Positions 1 through 8,007 of a DNA stretch of 37,260 nt are shown here, piece after piece. Source of the stretch: an uncultured Alphaproteobacteria bacterium. Its GTDB lineage: Bacteria; Pseudomonadota; Alphaproteobacteria; HIMB59; GCA-002718135. The position numbers and the translations under genes are program-made. The stretch's first letter is position 1, and each line of letters opens with the position of its first letter. Below the pieces are notes generated by a model, which did no database searches, had not been told where the DNA came from, and worked only from the letters and a program-made list of their open reading frames with translations. The stretch covers positions 1 to 37,260 of the forward strand of contig CACMPM010000014.1 in assembly GCA_902615625.1 (NCBI GenBank), read 5' to 3'.

Positions 1-1610
1 GAATGCATGCTCACAACATTAGAGGAAGTGGAAGTAGAATAAAATCAACAAATGGTAAATCTAATGGTCTTATTCCATTTCTTAAAATTTTTAATGAAAC
101 TGCTAAATCAGTTGATCAAGGTGGAGGAAAAAGAAAAGGTTCTTTTGCAGTTTACTTAGAACCTTGGCATGCTGACATTGAGAAATTTCTAGAACTTAGA
201 AAAAATACAGGTGCCGAAGAATTTAGAGCGAGAGATTTGTTTTATGCTTTATGGATACCTGATTTATTCATGAAAAGAGTAGAAAATGATGAAGAATGGA
301 CACTTATGAGTGAACATGAATGTCCGGGTCTCTCAGATGTATATGGTGAAGAGTTTGAAAAACTTTACACTAAGTATGAAAATGAAATGAAGCATTTAGA
401 AAAAATTAAAGCAAGAGATCTAATGTCTAAAATTATAGAAGCGCAGATAGAAACAGGACAGCCTTATATGCTCTATAAGGACTCAATCAATAACAAGTCC
501 AACCAAAAAAATATTGGTGTTATTAAATCTTCAAACCTGTGTGCAGAAATAGTTGAATACTCTGATAAGAACGAGACATCTGTATGTAACTTGGCTTCTA
601 TAGCTCTGCCAAAATTTGTAAAAAAATCAGATAAAAAATTAATATATGACTATGATGCTCTTTATGAAACAGCAAAATTGGCCACGAAAAACTTAGATGA
701 AGTGATTGATATTAATTTTTATCCAACTGATAAAACGGAAAGATCTAATAATAAACACAGACCAATAGGTTTAGGAATACAGGGTCTTGCAGATGTCTAC
801 TTCAAGTTAGGAATAGCTTATGAGTCTGAAGAGGCTAAAGAAATAAATAAATTAATTTTTGAAACAATTTACTTTGGAGCTTTAGAAGCTTCATGTGAAT
901 TAGCAAAAGAAAAGGGAGCATACGAAACATTTAAAAATTCACCAATTTCGGAAGGTAAATTTCAATTTGATCTGTGGAGTGTTAACCCGTCTTCAAAATG
1001 GGATTGGGATTCGCTAAGAGCTAAAATTAAAGAGCACGGTGTAAGAAACTCTTTAACCACAGCTTGTATGCCAACTGCGTCAACAGGCATTATATTAGGT
1101 AACACTGAAACATTCCAAATACAAACCTCTAATATATATAAAAGACAAACACTCTCAGGTGAGTTCCTTCTTGTAAATAGATATTTGGTGAATGAACTTT
1201 CTCAAAGAGGACTGTGGAATAAAGATATGAGAGACAAAATAATTTTAGAAAATGGATCGGTTGAAAACATAAATGAAATTCCAACTGAGCTAAAAGAAAT
1301 CTATAAAACAGTTTGGGAAGTATCACAAAAAACTGTTATAGATATGTCAGCAGATAGAGCGCCATTTATTGATCAAACCCAATCAATGAATCTTTGGCTT
1401 TCAACGCCTACATTTGGGAAGGTTAATTCAATGCATATGTATGCTTGGAAAAAAGGTCTTAAAACAGGAATGTATTATCTCAGAAGTAGATCAGCTGTTG
1501 ATGCTGTAAAAGTTACTGTTTCATCAGAAAAAGCAGCAAAAGATGCTTATATAAATACTGCTATTAAACAAAACAATGAACCAGAAGATTGCGAAACTTG
1601 CAGTGCATAA
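1..1610 (+). CDS. nrdA: Ribonucleoside-diphosphate reductase, large (alpha) subunit, class I; 5'-truncated by the window edge
   Basis: Reduces ribonucleoside diphosphates to deoxyribonucleotides in the cytoplasm together with NrdB. The reading frame starts at base 3 and gives 535 residues; residue 1 already lies inside the barrel domain, so the ATG at base 3 is internal and the true start and the first redox cysteine are upstream of the window. Numbered from the visible Met, N178-x-C180-x-E182 is the catalytic triad with the thiyl-radical cysteine, C195 is the partner redox cysteine, Y491-Y492 are the tyrosines that pass the radical from NrdB, and C530-x-x-C533 is the swinging C-terminal dithiol. 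A PTAST nucleotide-site loop is present. The sequence resembles the eukaryote-like class Ia subgroup common in alphaproteobacteria. It heads an operon with nrdB (14-nt gap) and a glutaredoxin. Function is certain; only the 5' end is missing. Confidence 0.97.
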   Translation, partial: MHAHNIRGSGSRIKSTNGKSNGLIPFLKIFNETAKSVDQGGGKRKGSFAVYLEPWHADIEKFLELRKNTGAEEFRARDLFYALWIPDLFMKRVENDEEWTLMSEHECPGLSDVYGEEFEKLYTKYENEMKHLEKIKARDLMSKIIEAQIETGQPYMLYKDSINNKSNQKNIGVIKSSNLCAEIVEYSDKNETSVCNLASIALPKFVKKSDKKLIYDYDALYETAKLATKNLDEVIDINFYPTDKTERSNNKHRPIGLGIQGLADVYFKLGIAYESEEAKEINKLIFETIYFGALEASCELAKEKGAYETFKNSPISEGKFQFDLWSVNPSSKWDWDSLRAKIKEHGVRNSLTTACMPTASTGIILGNTETFQIQTSNIYKRQTLSGEFLLVNRYLVNELSQRGLWNKDMRDKIILENGSVENINEIPTELKEIYKTVWEVSQKTVIDMSADRAPFIDQTQSMNLWLSTPTFGKVNSMHMYAWKKGLKTGMYYLRSRSAVDAVKVTVSSEKAAKDAYINTAIKQNNEPEDCETCSA

Positions 1611-1612
1611 AG

Positions 1613-1618
1613 AAGGAG
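1613..1618 (+). promoter_or_regulatory. Shine-Dalgarno site for nrdB
   Basis: AAGGAG lies six bases before the nrdB ATG, directly after the nrdA stop codon. It is one of very few canonical ribosome binding sites in the window and fixes the nrdB start. Confidence 0.8.
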
Positions 1619-1624
1619 TAAAGA

Positions 1625-2614
1625 ATGATATCAAAAGGCGTTAAATCAATATTTCCAATAAAAAACCAAGAAATTTGGGATAGGTACAAACAACATATTC
1701 AAGCCTTTTGGACAACTGAAGAAGTATCTTTGCAAGATGATTTAAGAGATCTTGAAACTTTAAATGATGGTGAAAAGCATTTTATTAAGCACGTACTTGC
1801 ATATTTTGCTAACTCCGAAGCAATGATTAATGAAAACTTAGCAAGTAGGTTCTACAAAGAAATTTTAATTCCTGAAGCAAGATGTTTTATATCTATACAA
1901 ATGTTGAATGAATCAATTCATGCAGAGATGTATGGTCTACAAATTGAAGCTTATGTAAAAGATGCAAAAGAAAAAGACATGCTTTTTGATGCAATACAAA
2001 ACGTACCATGTATTAACCATAAAGCACAATGGGTATCAAAATGGCTCAATGGTAGTCAAAATTTATTAACAAGACTAATAGGATTTGGATTAGTTGAAGG
2101 TTTATTTTTTGCAGGCTCTTTCTGTGCAATATATTATTTCAGAAAAAGAGGGTTATTACCCGGTTTAGCCTTATCTAACGATTGGATTGCAAGAGACGAA
2201 GGAATGCATTTTAGTTTCTCATCTCTTATGTTTAGAACTTTAAGAGATAAATTTAATAATAAAACATTAACTGATGCAGATATTAGTGATTTGTCTTTGA
2301 TACCCTCAGATGTGCCTCAATCACAATTTGAAGAAATTGTTAGAGAAGCAGTAGCATTTGAAAAAGAATTTGTAAGAGATGCTTTACCAGTAGATTTAAT
2401 TGGTATGAATCAAGACTTAATGTGTCAATATATTGAAGCTGTTGCAGACAGAATTGCTGACCTATTTGAATTTGACAGAGTCTTTAAAACAGAAAATCCT
2501 TTTGATTTTATGAGAGCTTTAGATGTACAAAATGTTACTAACTTTTTTGAAAAAAGGGTATCTGAATATCAACGACCTACAGATAGAGCTTTAAGTTTTG
2601 ATGAAGCATTTTGA
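1625..2614 (+). CDS. nrdB: Ribonucleoside-diphosphate reductase, small (beta) subunit, class I
   Basis: Carries the di-metal centre and tyrosyl radical that start catalysis in NrdA. The protein has 329 residues, the usual length for the eukaryote-like subgroup. Metal ligands are readable: E65 (aligned with the Asp of the mouse and E. coli enzymes), E96-x-x-H99, the Glu of the VEG motif near residue 158, and the later E-G-M-H ligand pair. The radical tyrosine is Y103, four residues after H99. A Glu instead of Asp at the first ligand is also known from class Ic enzymes, but those lack the tyrosine, which is present here. The start is set by the AAGGAG site. The stop codon overlaps the next start as TGATG, so translation with the downstream glutaredoxin is probably coupled. 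Confidence 0.96.
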   Translation: MISKGVKSIFPIKNQEIWDRYKQHIQAFWTTEEVSLQDDLRDLETLNDGEKHFIKHVLAYFANSEAMINENLASRFYKEILIPEARCFISIQMLNESIHAEMYGLQIEAYVKDAKEKDMLFDAIQNVPCINHKAQWVSKWLNGSQNLLTRLIGFGLVEGLFFAGSFCAIYYFRKRGLLPGLALSNDWIARDEGMHFSFSSLMFRTLRDKFNNKTLTDADISDLSLIPSDVPQSQFEEIVREAVAFEKEFVRDALPVDLIGMNQDLMCQYIEAVADRIADLFEFDRVFKTENPFDFMRALDVQNVTNFFEKRVSEYQRPTDRALSFDEAF

Positions 2615-2853
2615 TGGAAGCAGAGATATACTCTAAAACTAATTGTGTATACTGTGATAGAGCTAAACTTCGGTTAGCTAAATTTAATCCAAAGATTTAT
2701 ATGCTTGATACAGATTATACGAGAGAAGATTTTTTTGAAAAGTTTCCGAACGCTAAAACCTTTCCTCAAATAATTTTAAATGGTGAAAATATTGGAGGTT
2801 ATCATGAACTTGAAAAATGGTTTGAAATGAATACCTTTGATGAAGAATTCTAA
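2614..2853 (+). CDS. Small glutaredoxin, probable electron donor to NrdAB
   Basis: A 79-residue thioredoxin-fold protein with the active site C-V-Y-C near the N-terminus, a T-F-P-Q cis-proline loop and a G-G-Y glutathione-binding turn, all in glutaredoxin order. The ATG at 2614 shares its A with the TGA stop of nrdB; a TTG in frame one codon earlier (2611) is less likely. Position as third gene after nrdA and nrdB suggests it reduces the NrdA C-terminal dithiol, as glutaredoxins and NrdH do elsewhere. The GGY-type glutathione site favours GrxC-like over NrdH. Its last four bases overlap the end of the convergent ArfA-like gene. Confidence 0.88.
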   Translation: MEAEIYSKTNCVYCDRAKLRLAKFNPKIYMLDTDYTREDFFEKFPNAKTFPQIILNGENIGGYHELEKWFEMNTFDEEF

Positions 2854-2978
2854 ATAACCTTTTTTTTTCCTTTTCTTGAGTAAGTTTTTTTATTTCTAAC
2901 AATTCTTTGTTTGTACTTAGGTAGTTTTAAATCTTGAGCAAAGGGATTTCTTTTCTTAATTTTTTTTTTTATTTCCAT
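2850..2978 (-). CDS. arfA: ArfA-like alternative ribosome-rescue factor (42 aa)
   Basis: A complete small ORF on the minus strand: ATG at 2978, 42 codons, TAG at 2850-2852. It is extremely basic. Its core reads N-P-F-A-Q-D-L, L-P-K-Y-K-Q-R-I-V-R-N-K-K, T-Y-S-R-K-G-K-K-K, which follows the E. coli ArfA pattern of A-L, P-x-F-R-Q-R-V-x-x-N-K-K, then Y-x-R-K-G-K. ArfA binds the empty mRNA channel of ribosomes stalled without a stop codon and recruits RF2; the Lys/Arg tail is the channel-binding part. E. coli arfA is longer and its mRNA lacks a functional stop after processing; here a stop codon directly follows the basic tail and no hairpin is seen. It lies 10 nt after polA and is probably cotranscribed with it. 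No Shine-Dalgarno is visible. Coding status is well supported; the ArfA assignment rests on motif reading alone. Confidence 0.72.
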   Translation of the reverse strand: MEIKKKIKKRNPFAQDLKLPKYKQRIVRNKKTYSRKGKKKVI

Positions 2979-2988
2979 AAAATGTATT

Positions 2989-5730
2989 CTAATGTGCCTG
3001 TCCCCAATGATCACCTGCACCAAAATCAACAGTGAGTGGAACTGAAAAATCTTTGTATTTTAAATGTACAGACTCCATAATCTTTTTTACATTACTTACT
3101 AAATTGTCATATTTTTTAGTTTCGACTTCAAAGATTAGTTCATCATGTACTTGTAAAAGCATTTCAGCCTCAATGTTTTTAAGTTTTATTTCCTTATGAA
3201 TTTCTATCATTGCTAACTTAATAATGTCTGCTGCACTACCTTGGATTGGTGCATTAATAGCTTGTCTTTCTGCAAAACCTCTAACAGCAAAATTCTTATC
3301 GGCGATTCCCTTAATATTAATTTTCCTTTTAAAAATTGTTTCAACGTATTGATTTGTTTTTGCGAAATCAATTTGATGCTCCATATATTTTTTAATTTTT
3401 GGGTATTTAATAAAATACTCATTTATGTAATCTTTTGCTTCTGTATTGGAAATATCAAGTTGTTTAGCTAAACCATATGGGCTGATTCCATATAAAATAC
3501 CAAAATTAATTGCTTTTGCTTTTCTTCTGTAATCGTTATTTATTTGACTATCGTTTAAATTAAATATTTCTTTAGCAGTTGATGCATGAATATCTTCATT
3601 GTTTTTAAAAGCTTTAATAAAATTTTTATCAGTAGAAATTTCTGCAGCTAATCTAAGCTCTATTTGAGAATAATCAAAACTGACTAATTTTTTTCCTTTA
3701 CCACTAACAAAAGCTGTTCTTATTTTTTTTCCATTTTCTGTTCTAATTGGGATATTTTGAAGATTTGGATCTGTAGAGCTTAATCGACCTGTTAAAGTAT
3801 TAGCTAAACCAAATGATGTATGAACTCTACTATTACCATCTGTTAACCTAAATAAAGCATCTGTATAGGTTGATTTAAGTTTTGTTAATTCCCTCCAATC
3901 AAGAACGAGTTGTGCAATTTCAAATCCATCTAAGGCTAAATTATTTAAAGTTGAAGAATCAGTAGAATATGTCCCGGATTTTGTTTTTTTACCACCAGGT
4001 ATTTTAAGATTAATAAATAATATTTCTCCTAATTGTTTAGGTGAGCCAATATTGAATTCTTCTTTTGAAAGTTTATAAATATTCTTTTCAAGTTTTATAC
4101 TTTCATTTTCAAATTCACTACTTAGATTTGTTAAAAACTTTTTATTTACCTCGATGCCATTTGCTTCTATTGAAGATAATACCTCTACAAGAGGCAAGTC
4201 GATCTTTTGATAAACAAAATTAACCTTTTCTTTTATTAAGCGAGGATAAAGATTTTGAAAAAGCCTGAATGTTAATAGAGAATCTTCGGCAGCATAATTA
4301 GTTGCGTTATCGATAGTTACTTTATCAAAAGTAATTTCATTTTTTCCCGTACCAACAACTTCTTTATATTTAATTGTTGTATGATTTAAATGATTAAATG
4401 AAAGATCATCTAAATTGTGCTTATAAATCCCGTTATCAATTGAATAGGAAATTAACATTGTATCTGCAATTGAATTAAACGTTACTCCATACTTATTTAA
4501 TATTCTAATATCATATTTTATGTTTTGACCAATTTTCAAGATTGCTTCATTTTTACAAATTTCATTAATATGATTAATTACATATTGTTCCTCTAACTGA
4601 TTATCAATTTTTGTTGACCCATCTACAGTGGTATGGTTAATAGGAATATAGTAAGAAATATTTTCACTATAACATATTGATATTCCAACTAATTTAGCTT
4701 TTTCTATATTGAGTGAGTTAGTTTCAGTATCGATAGCGCATATACCTTTTTTTTGAATTTCACTTAAAATCTTTTCGAAATTTTTCTTTGAATTAATTAA
4801 TTGATACTTTGATTCTATATCTTTTTTTTGAATGATCTTATCATTATAACTAGATATAAAAGAATTAGTTTTTAATCTTTCAGATATTGATCTAAAACCT
4901 TGCTCTTTAAGAAACTCGAAGATATTATTATTGTCATTTTTTAATTCATTATAAGTTTTTATTTTGTTAATACCCTCAGGTATTTTTACATCATTTTTAA
5001 GTGTTACAAGTTCTAAACTTATTCTAATATCATTTTCTGATTCTTTTAAAATTTTTCTTCTTTTTTCTTGTTTAATTTTATCAAGATTTTTAATTAAACC
5101 ATCGATGTCGTTATATTCGTTTATTAGTTGAGATGCTGTTTTAGGACCAATACCAGGAGCACCTGGAATGTTATCTACCTTGTCTCCTGTTAGAGCTTGG
5201 ATAAAAATAACTTTATCAGGGTGCACTCCAAATTTTTCTTCTACATCTTTAGTTTCTATTATTTTGTTTTTCATTGGATCTAACATTGTCACATTTTCAC
5301 TAACAAGCTGCATTAAATCTTTATCTGAGGAAACTACTATAGTTTCAATTTTATCTTTTTCAGCTAAGCTAACATAAGTAGCTATTAAATCATCAGCTTC
5401 ATAACCTTCTATTTCTAATTGAGGAATATTAAAACTTTTTACACACTCTCTAATTAGTGGAAATTGAGGAATAAGATCATCTGGCGCTTCGCCTCTATTA
5501 GCTTTATATTCAGGATAAATTTTATTTCTGAAATTTTCTCTAGCAGCATCAAAAATTACTATCATTTTGTCATTACTGTAATCTTCTATGAGTTTTACAA
5601 GCATATTAGTAAAGCCAAAAACAGCGTTAATTGGGGTTCCATCTGCACGATTCATAGGGGGTAGTCCATAATAAGCTCTGAATATATAAGCAGAGCCGTC
5701 AACTAATACTAATCTACTCTTTTTATTCAT
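2989..5730 (-). CDS. polA: DNA polymerase I with 5'-3' and 3'-5' exonuclease domains
   Basis: Repair and Okazaki-fragment-processing polymerase of 913 residues, a typical full length. The N-terminal 5'-nuclease domain spans roughly residues 1-290 (VDGSAYIFRAYY start, G-Y-E-A-D-D, S-S-D-K-D metal-site motifs). The proofreading domain follows with D-T-E-T, N-I-K-Y-D and Y-A-A-E-D motifs, so unlike several other bacterial Pol I proteins the exonuclease residues are intact. The polymerase domain has motif A (D-Y-S-Q-I-E-L-R), the O-helix (R-R-x-A-K-A-I-N-F-G-I-L-Y-G) and motif C (V861-H-D-E864). The start MNKKSRLVLVDG places the nuclease domain correctly. It diverges from an ABC ATPase gene across 31 bp, and the ArfA-like gene follows it. 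Confidence 0.97.
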   Translation of the reverse strand: MNKKSRLVLVDGSAYIFRAYYGLPPMNRADGTPINAVFGFTNMLVKLIEDYSNDKMIVIFDAARENFRNKIYPEYKANRGEAPDDLIPQFPLIRECVKSFNIPQLEIEGYEADDLIATYVSLAEKDKIETIVVSSDKDLMQLVSENVTMLDPMKNKIIETKDVEEKFGVHPDKVIFIQALTGDKVDNIPGAPGIGPKTASQLINEYNDIDGLIKNLDKIKQEKRRKILKESENDIRISLELVTLKNDVKIPEGINKIKTYNELKNDNNNIFEFLKEQGFRSISERLKTNSFISSYNDKIIQKKDIESKYQLINSKKNFEKILSEIQKKGICAIDTETNSLNIEKAKLVGISICYSENISYYIPINHTTVDGSTKIDNQLEEQYVINHINEICKNEAILKIGQNIKYDIRILNKYGVTFNSIADTMLISYSIDNGIYKHNLDDLSFNHLNHTTIKYKEVVGTGKNEITFDKVTIDNATNYAAEDSLLTFRLFQNLYPRLIKEKVNFVYQKIDLPLVEVLSSIEANGIEVNKKFLTNLSSEFENESIKLEKNIYKLSKEEFNIGSPKQLGEILFINLKIPGGKKTKSGTYSTDSSTLNNLALDGFEIAQLVLDWRELTKLKSTYTDALFRLTDGNSRVHTSFGLANTLTGRLSSTDPNLQNIPIRTENGKKIRTAFVSGKGKKLVSFDYSQIELRLAAEISTDKNFIKAFKNNEDIHASTAKEIFNLNDSQINNDYRRKAKAINFGILYGISPYGLAKQLDISNTEAKDYINEYFIKYPKIKKYMEHQIDFAKTNQYVETIFKRKINIKGIADKNFAVRGFAERQAINAPIQGSAADIIKLAMIEIHKEIKLKNIEAEMLLQVHDELIFEVETKKYDNLVSNVKKIMESVHLKYKDFSVPLTVDFGAGDHWGQAH

Positions 5731-5750
5731 TGTAAGTTTAAATATATAAG
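5722..5750 (+). promoter_or_regulatory. Candidate sigma70 promoter of the ABC ATPase gene
   Basis: TTTATT (5722-5727), a 17-bp spacer and TATAAG (5745-5750) precede the ATG at 5762 by 11 nt. The -10 shares bases 5745-5746 with the divergent polA -10. The -10 is good, the -35 weak. Confidence 0.38.
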
Positions 5751-5768
5751 ATTTATATTAAATGTCAG
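5741..5768 (-). promoter_or_regulatory. Candidate sigma70 promoter of polA
   Basis: Read on the minus strand, CTGACA (5768-5763) and TATATT (5746-5741) are separated by 16 bp, each matching five of six consensus bases. The -10 ends 10 nt before the polA ATG, so the predicted 5' UTR is only a few bases. The -35 lies inside the first codons of the divergent gene. It is a pattern match only, in AT-rich DNA where chance matches are common. Confidence 0.45.
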
Positions 5769-6688
5769 ATTATAAATATTCAATTGAAGCAAAAAATGTA
5801 AATAAAATCTTCTTAAAAAAAACTCAGGAAGTTAAAGCTCTTATTGATTTTAGTATTACAATAAAAAAGGGGACTATTCATGGTTTATTAGGGCCAAATG
5901 GTGCAGGCAAATCAACTTTCATAAATATACTAGGCGGTTTAGTTAAAAAAAATTCAGGTGAAGTTAATGTTTGTGGGATAAATATAGATAAAAACATAAA
6001 ATTAAGTAAATTTAAAATTGGCATAGTTCCACAAGAACTTAATATCGATCCTTTCTTTTCTCCAGCAGAATTATTAGAACTTCAAGCAGGTTTATATGGA
6101 GTTCCAAAAAAGAAAAGGAAAACTGATGAAATTTTAGAAAACTTAAAGTTAACTGATCAAAGAAATGCGTATGCTAGAACTTTGTCAGGTGGAATGAGAA
6201 GAAGATTATTAATTGGTAAAGCTCTAGTACATGATCCTGAAATTATTATTTTGGATGAACCAACAGCAGGTGTAGATATTGATATAAGAACATCAGTTTG
6301 GAATTATATAAAAAGAATAAGTAGACAAGGGAAAACTGTATGCTTAACTACACACTATCTTGAAGAAGCAGAAAACCTTTGTGACAATATTACTATAATT
6401 AATCATGGCAAGAAAATCATTGAAGGATCAAAAAACGATCTTTTAAATATTATTTCAACAAAATCTGTTACATTTATTTTAAATAAAAATATAGATGTCC
6501 CTAAAGATTTAAAAGAGTTTAAACCAGTTATAGATAATGGAGTATTGAAACTGAGTTATGATAAAAATAAAACAAATATAAAAAAAATAATTGATATTTT
6601 AAATAGAAATGAAATTGATTTTAAAGAAATTAATACGTTTGAGGGTGATTTAGAGGATGTCTTCTTAAAAGTTGTTAATAAAAAATGA
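5762..6688 (+). CDS. ABC transporter ATP-binding protein, ABC-2 exporter type (YadG-like)
   Basis: A 308-residue cytoplasmic ATPase with Walker A G-P-N-G-A-G-K-S-T near residue 43, Q-loop V-P-Q-E, signature L-S-G-G-M-R-R-R, Walker B I-I-I-L-D-E-P-T and switch histidine T-T-H-Y, then an 85-residue C-terminal extension. The signature and length match the family that energises ABC-2 permeases such as YadG/YadH and lipid or polysaccharide exporters. No permease is next to it: the following gene, overlapping by 4 nt, encodes an O-antigen-ligase-like membrane protein. The permease is therefore elsewhere or the pairing is unusual. Substrate unknown. Confidence 0.9.
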   Translation: MSDYKYSIEAKNVNKIFLKKTQEVKALIDFSITIKKGTIHGLLGPNGAGKSTFINILGGLVKKNSGEVNVCGINIDKNIKLSKFKIGIVPQELNIDPFFSPAELLELQAGLYGVPKKKRKTDEILENLKLTDQRNAYARTLSGGMRRRLLIGKALVHDPEIIILDEPTAGVDIDIRTSVWNYIKRISRQGKTVCLTTHYLEEAENLCDNITIINHGKKIIEGSKNDLLNIISTKSVTFILNKNIDVPKDLKEFKPVIDNGVLKLSYDKNKTNIKKIIDILNRNEIDFKEINTFEGDLEDVFLKVVNKK

Positions 6689-8007
6689 TACAATTATCAG
6701 AAAAATTTTTTAGTTTTTTATTTTTACTTATTCCTTTATTTCTTATTACTGGTCCAGCATTACCTGATATTATAATCACTCTTGGCTTAATATTTGGAAT
6801 TATTTATTTTGTTTATTATAAAGAATATTCAGAATTAATTAAAATTAATTTTATTAGAATATCAGTTATTTTTTGGTTAAGCCTTATAATTATAAGTTTT
6901 TTTTCGTACAACAAAACAAATTCATTTCAAGATGCTTTAATTTTTATTAGATTTTTATTTATACCAATTTTATGTTATTTTATTTTTTTTAAAAAGAGAG
7001 AACTTTTTAAACGAACTTTATTAGTTATTACTGTTCTAGTAATATTTGTTTGTATAGATTCATTTTATCAATTTTTAAATTATACCCCAGAAAATGGTTT
7101 TGGGAGAGATTTACTTGGTTTTAAATCAAATTGGTATGGAAGATTAACAGGCCCATTTGGAGATGAATTAATACCTGGCTCTTATATATCAAAATTTGGC
7201 TTATTAGGATTTGCATTCATTATTTCTTTTAAAAAAATTGAAAATAAAATTATTTTTCATTCAATATATTTATCTTCAATACTTTTTATTAGTTTTATTT
7301 CTGGAGAAAGAATGGCATTTGCAACATTTGGTTTAAGTTTGATATTTTTATTCCTGTTTCTAAATGGGTTTAGAAAATCTATTTTTTTATCAATAATTAT
7401 CGGTATTTTTTTAATATTTATAACTACTTATTTACATCCCTCTTACAATGATTTTAAAGTAGTTGAATCAACACAATATCATCAAGGTCAAAAAGTAGAG
7501 AAATTTTTTAATTGTATTGATGATAAAGAACAAATTTGTTCAAAAATTATAGATATTCAACCAAGTTTTTATAAAATAATAAAAAATTTTAAAACATCTG
7601 CCTATGGTGAAATATATTTATTATCATTTAGGATGTTTTTGGATAACCCAGTCACTGGTATTGGAATAAATAATTTTAAATTTTTATGTAATAATAATAA
7701 AGATTATCAAGACATGATGGTACACTATGAATGCTCATCTCATCCACATAATATATATATTCAATGGCTAGCAGAAGGAGGATTAATTGTTTTTATTTTA
7801 TTTATTTTATATTTAATTTTTTTAATATTTTTTATAAAAAGTAATAGTGGTGAAAAAAAATATAAGATAATCTCAATAGCAATAATTATAATTATGTTTT
7901 GGCCAATTATGTCTACTGGGAGTTTAATTAAAAATTGGTATGGGGTTAGTACTTTTTTTATTATTGGATTAAGTATGTGCCTCAGTAAATTTAGAAATAA
8001 TTGCTAA
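6685..8007 (+). CDS. O-antigen ligase / Wzy-type polymerase family membrane protein
   Basis: A 440-residue integral membrane protein of about ten to twelve hydrophobic segments, with one long hydrophilic loop at roughly residues 250-350. The loop ends in H353-P-H355-N356 followed by I-Y-I-Q-W-L-A-E-G-G, the hallmark of the Wzy_C/WaaL family, in which the second histidine is needed for glycan transfer. G-E-R-M-A near residue 207 matches the conserved arginine of an inner helix. Family members move a polyprenyl-diphosphate-linked glycan onto lipid A core or another acceptor at the periplasmic face. Its start overlaps the ABC ATPase stop by 4 nt (ATGA). Its last 17 bp overlap the end of the convergent glycosyltransferase gene. 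Ligase versus polymerase cannot be told from sequence. Confidence 0.82.
   Translation: MIQLSEKFFSFLFLLIPLFLITGPALPDIIITLGLIFGIIYFVYYKEYSELIKINFIRISVIFWLSLIIISFFSYNKTNSFQDALIFIRFLFIPILCYFIFFKKRELFKRTLLVITVLVIFVCIDSFYQFLNYTPENGFGRDLLGFKSNWYGRLTGPFGDELIPGSYISKFGLLGFAFIISFKKIENKIIFHSIYLSSILFISFISGERMAFATFGLSLIFLFLFLNGFRKSIFLSIIIGIFLIFITTYLHPSYNDFKVVESTQYHQGQKVEKFFNCIDDKEQICSKIIDIQPSFYKIIKNFKTSAYGEIYLLSFRMFLDNPVTGIGINNFKFLCNNNKDYQDMMVHYECSSHPHNIYIQWLAEGGLIVFILFILYLIFLIFFIKSNSGEKKYKIISIAIIIIMFWPIMSTGSLIKNWYGVSTFFIIGLSMCLSKFRNNC

Noticed and set aside
1890-1940. Apparent loss of the NrdB radical tyrosine (Ile in the A-R-C-F-I-S-I-Q segment where mouse R2 has Tyr)
   Set aside because: That position is not the radical site. 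The radical tyrosine is four residues after the ExxH histidine and is present as Y103.
2611-2613. TTG start for the glutaredoxin gene
   Set aside because: An ATG follows immediately (2614) in a TGATG overlap with nrdB, which is the common and simpler arrangement.
4270-4770. Possible inactive proofreading domain in PolA
   Set aside because: D-T-E, N-I-K-Y-D and Y-A-A-E-D motifs are all present, so the 3'-5' exonuclease looks active.
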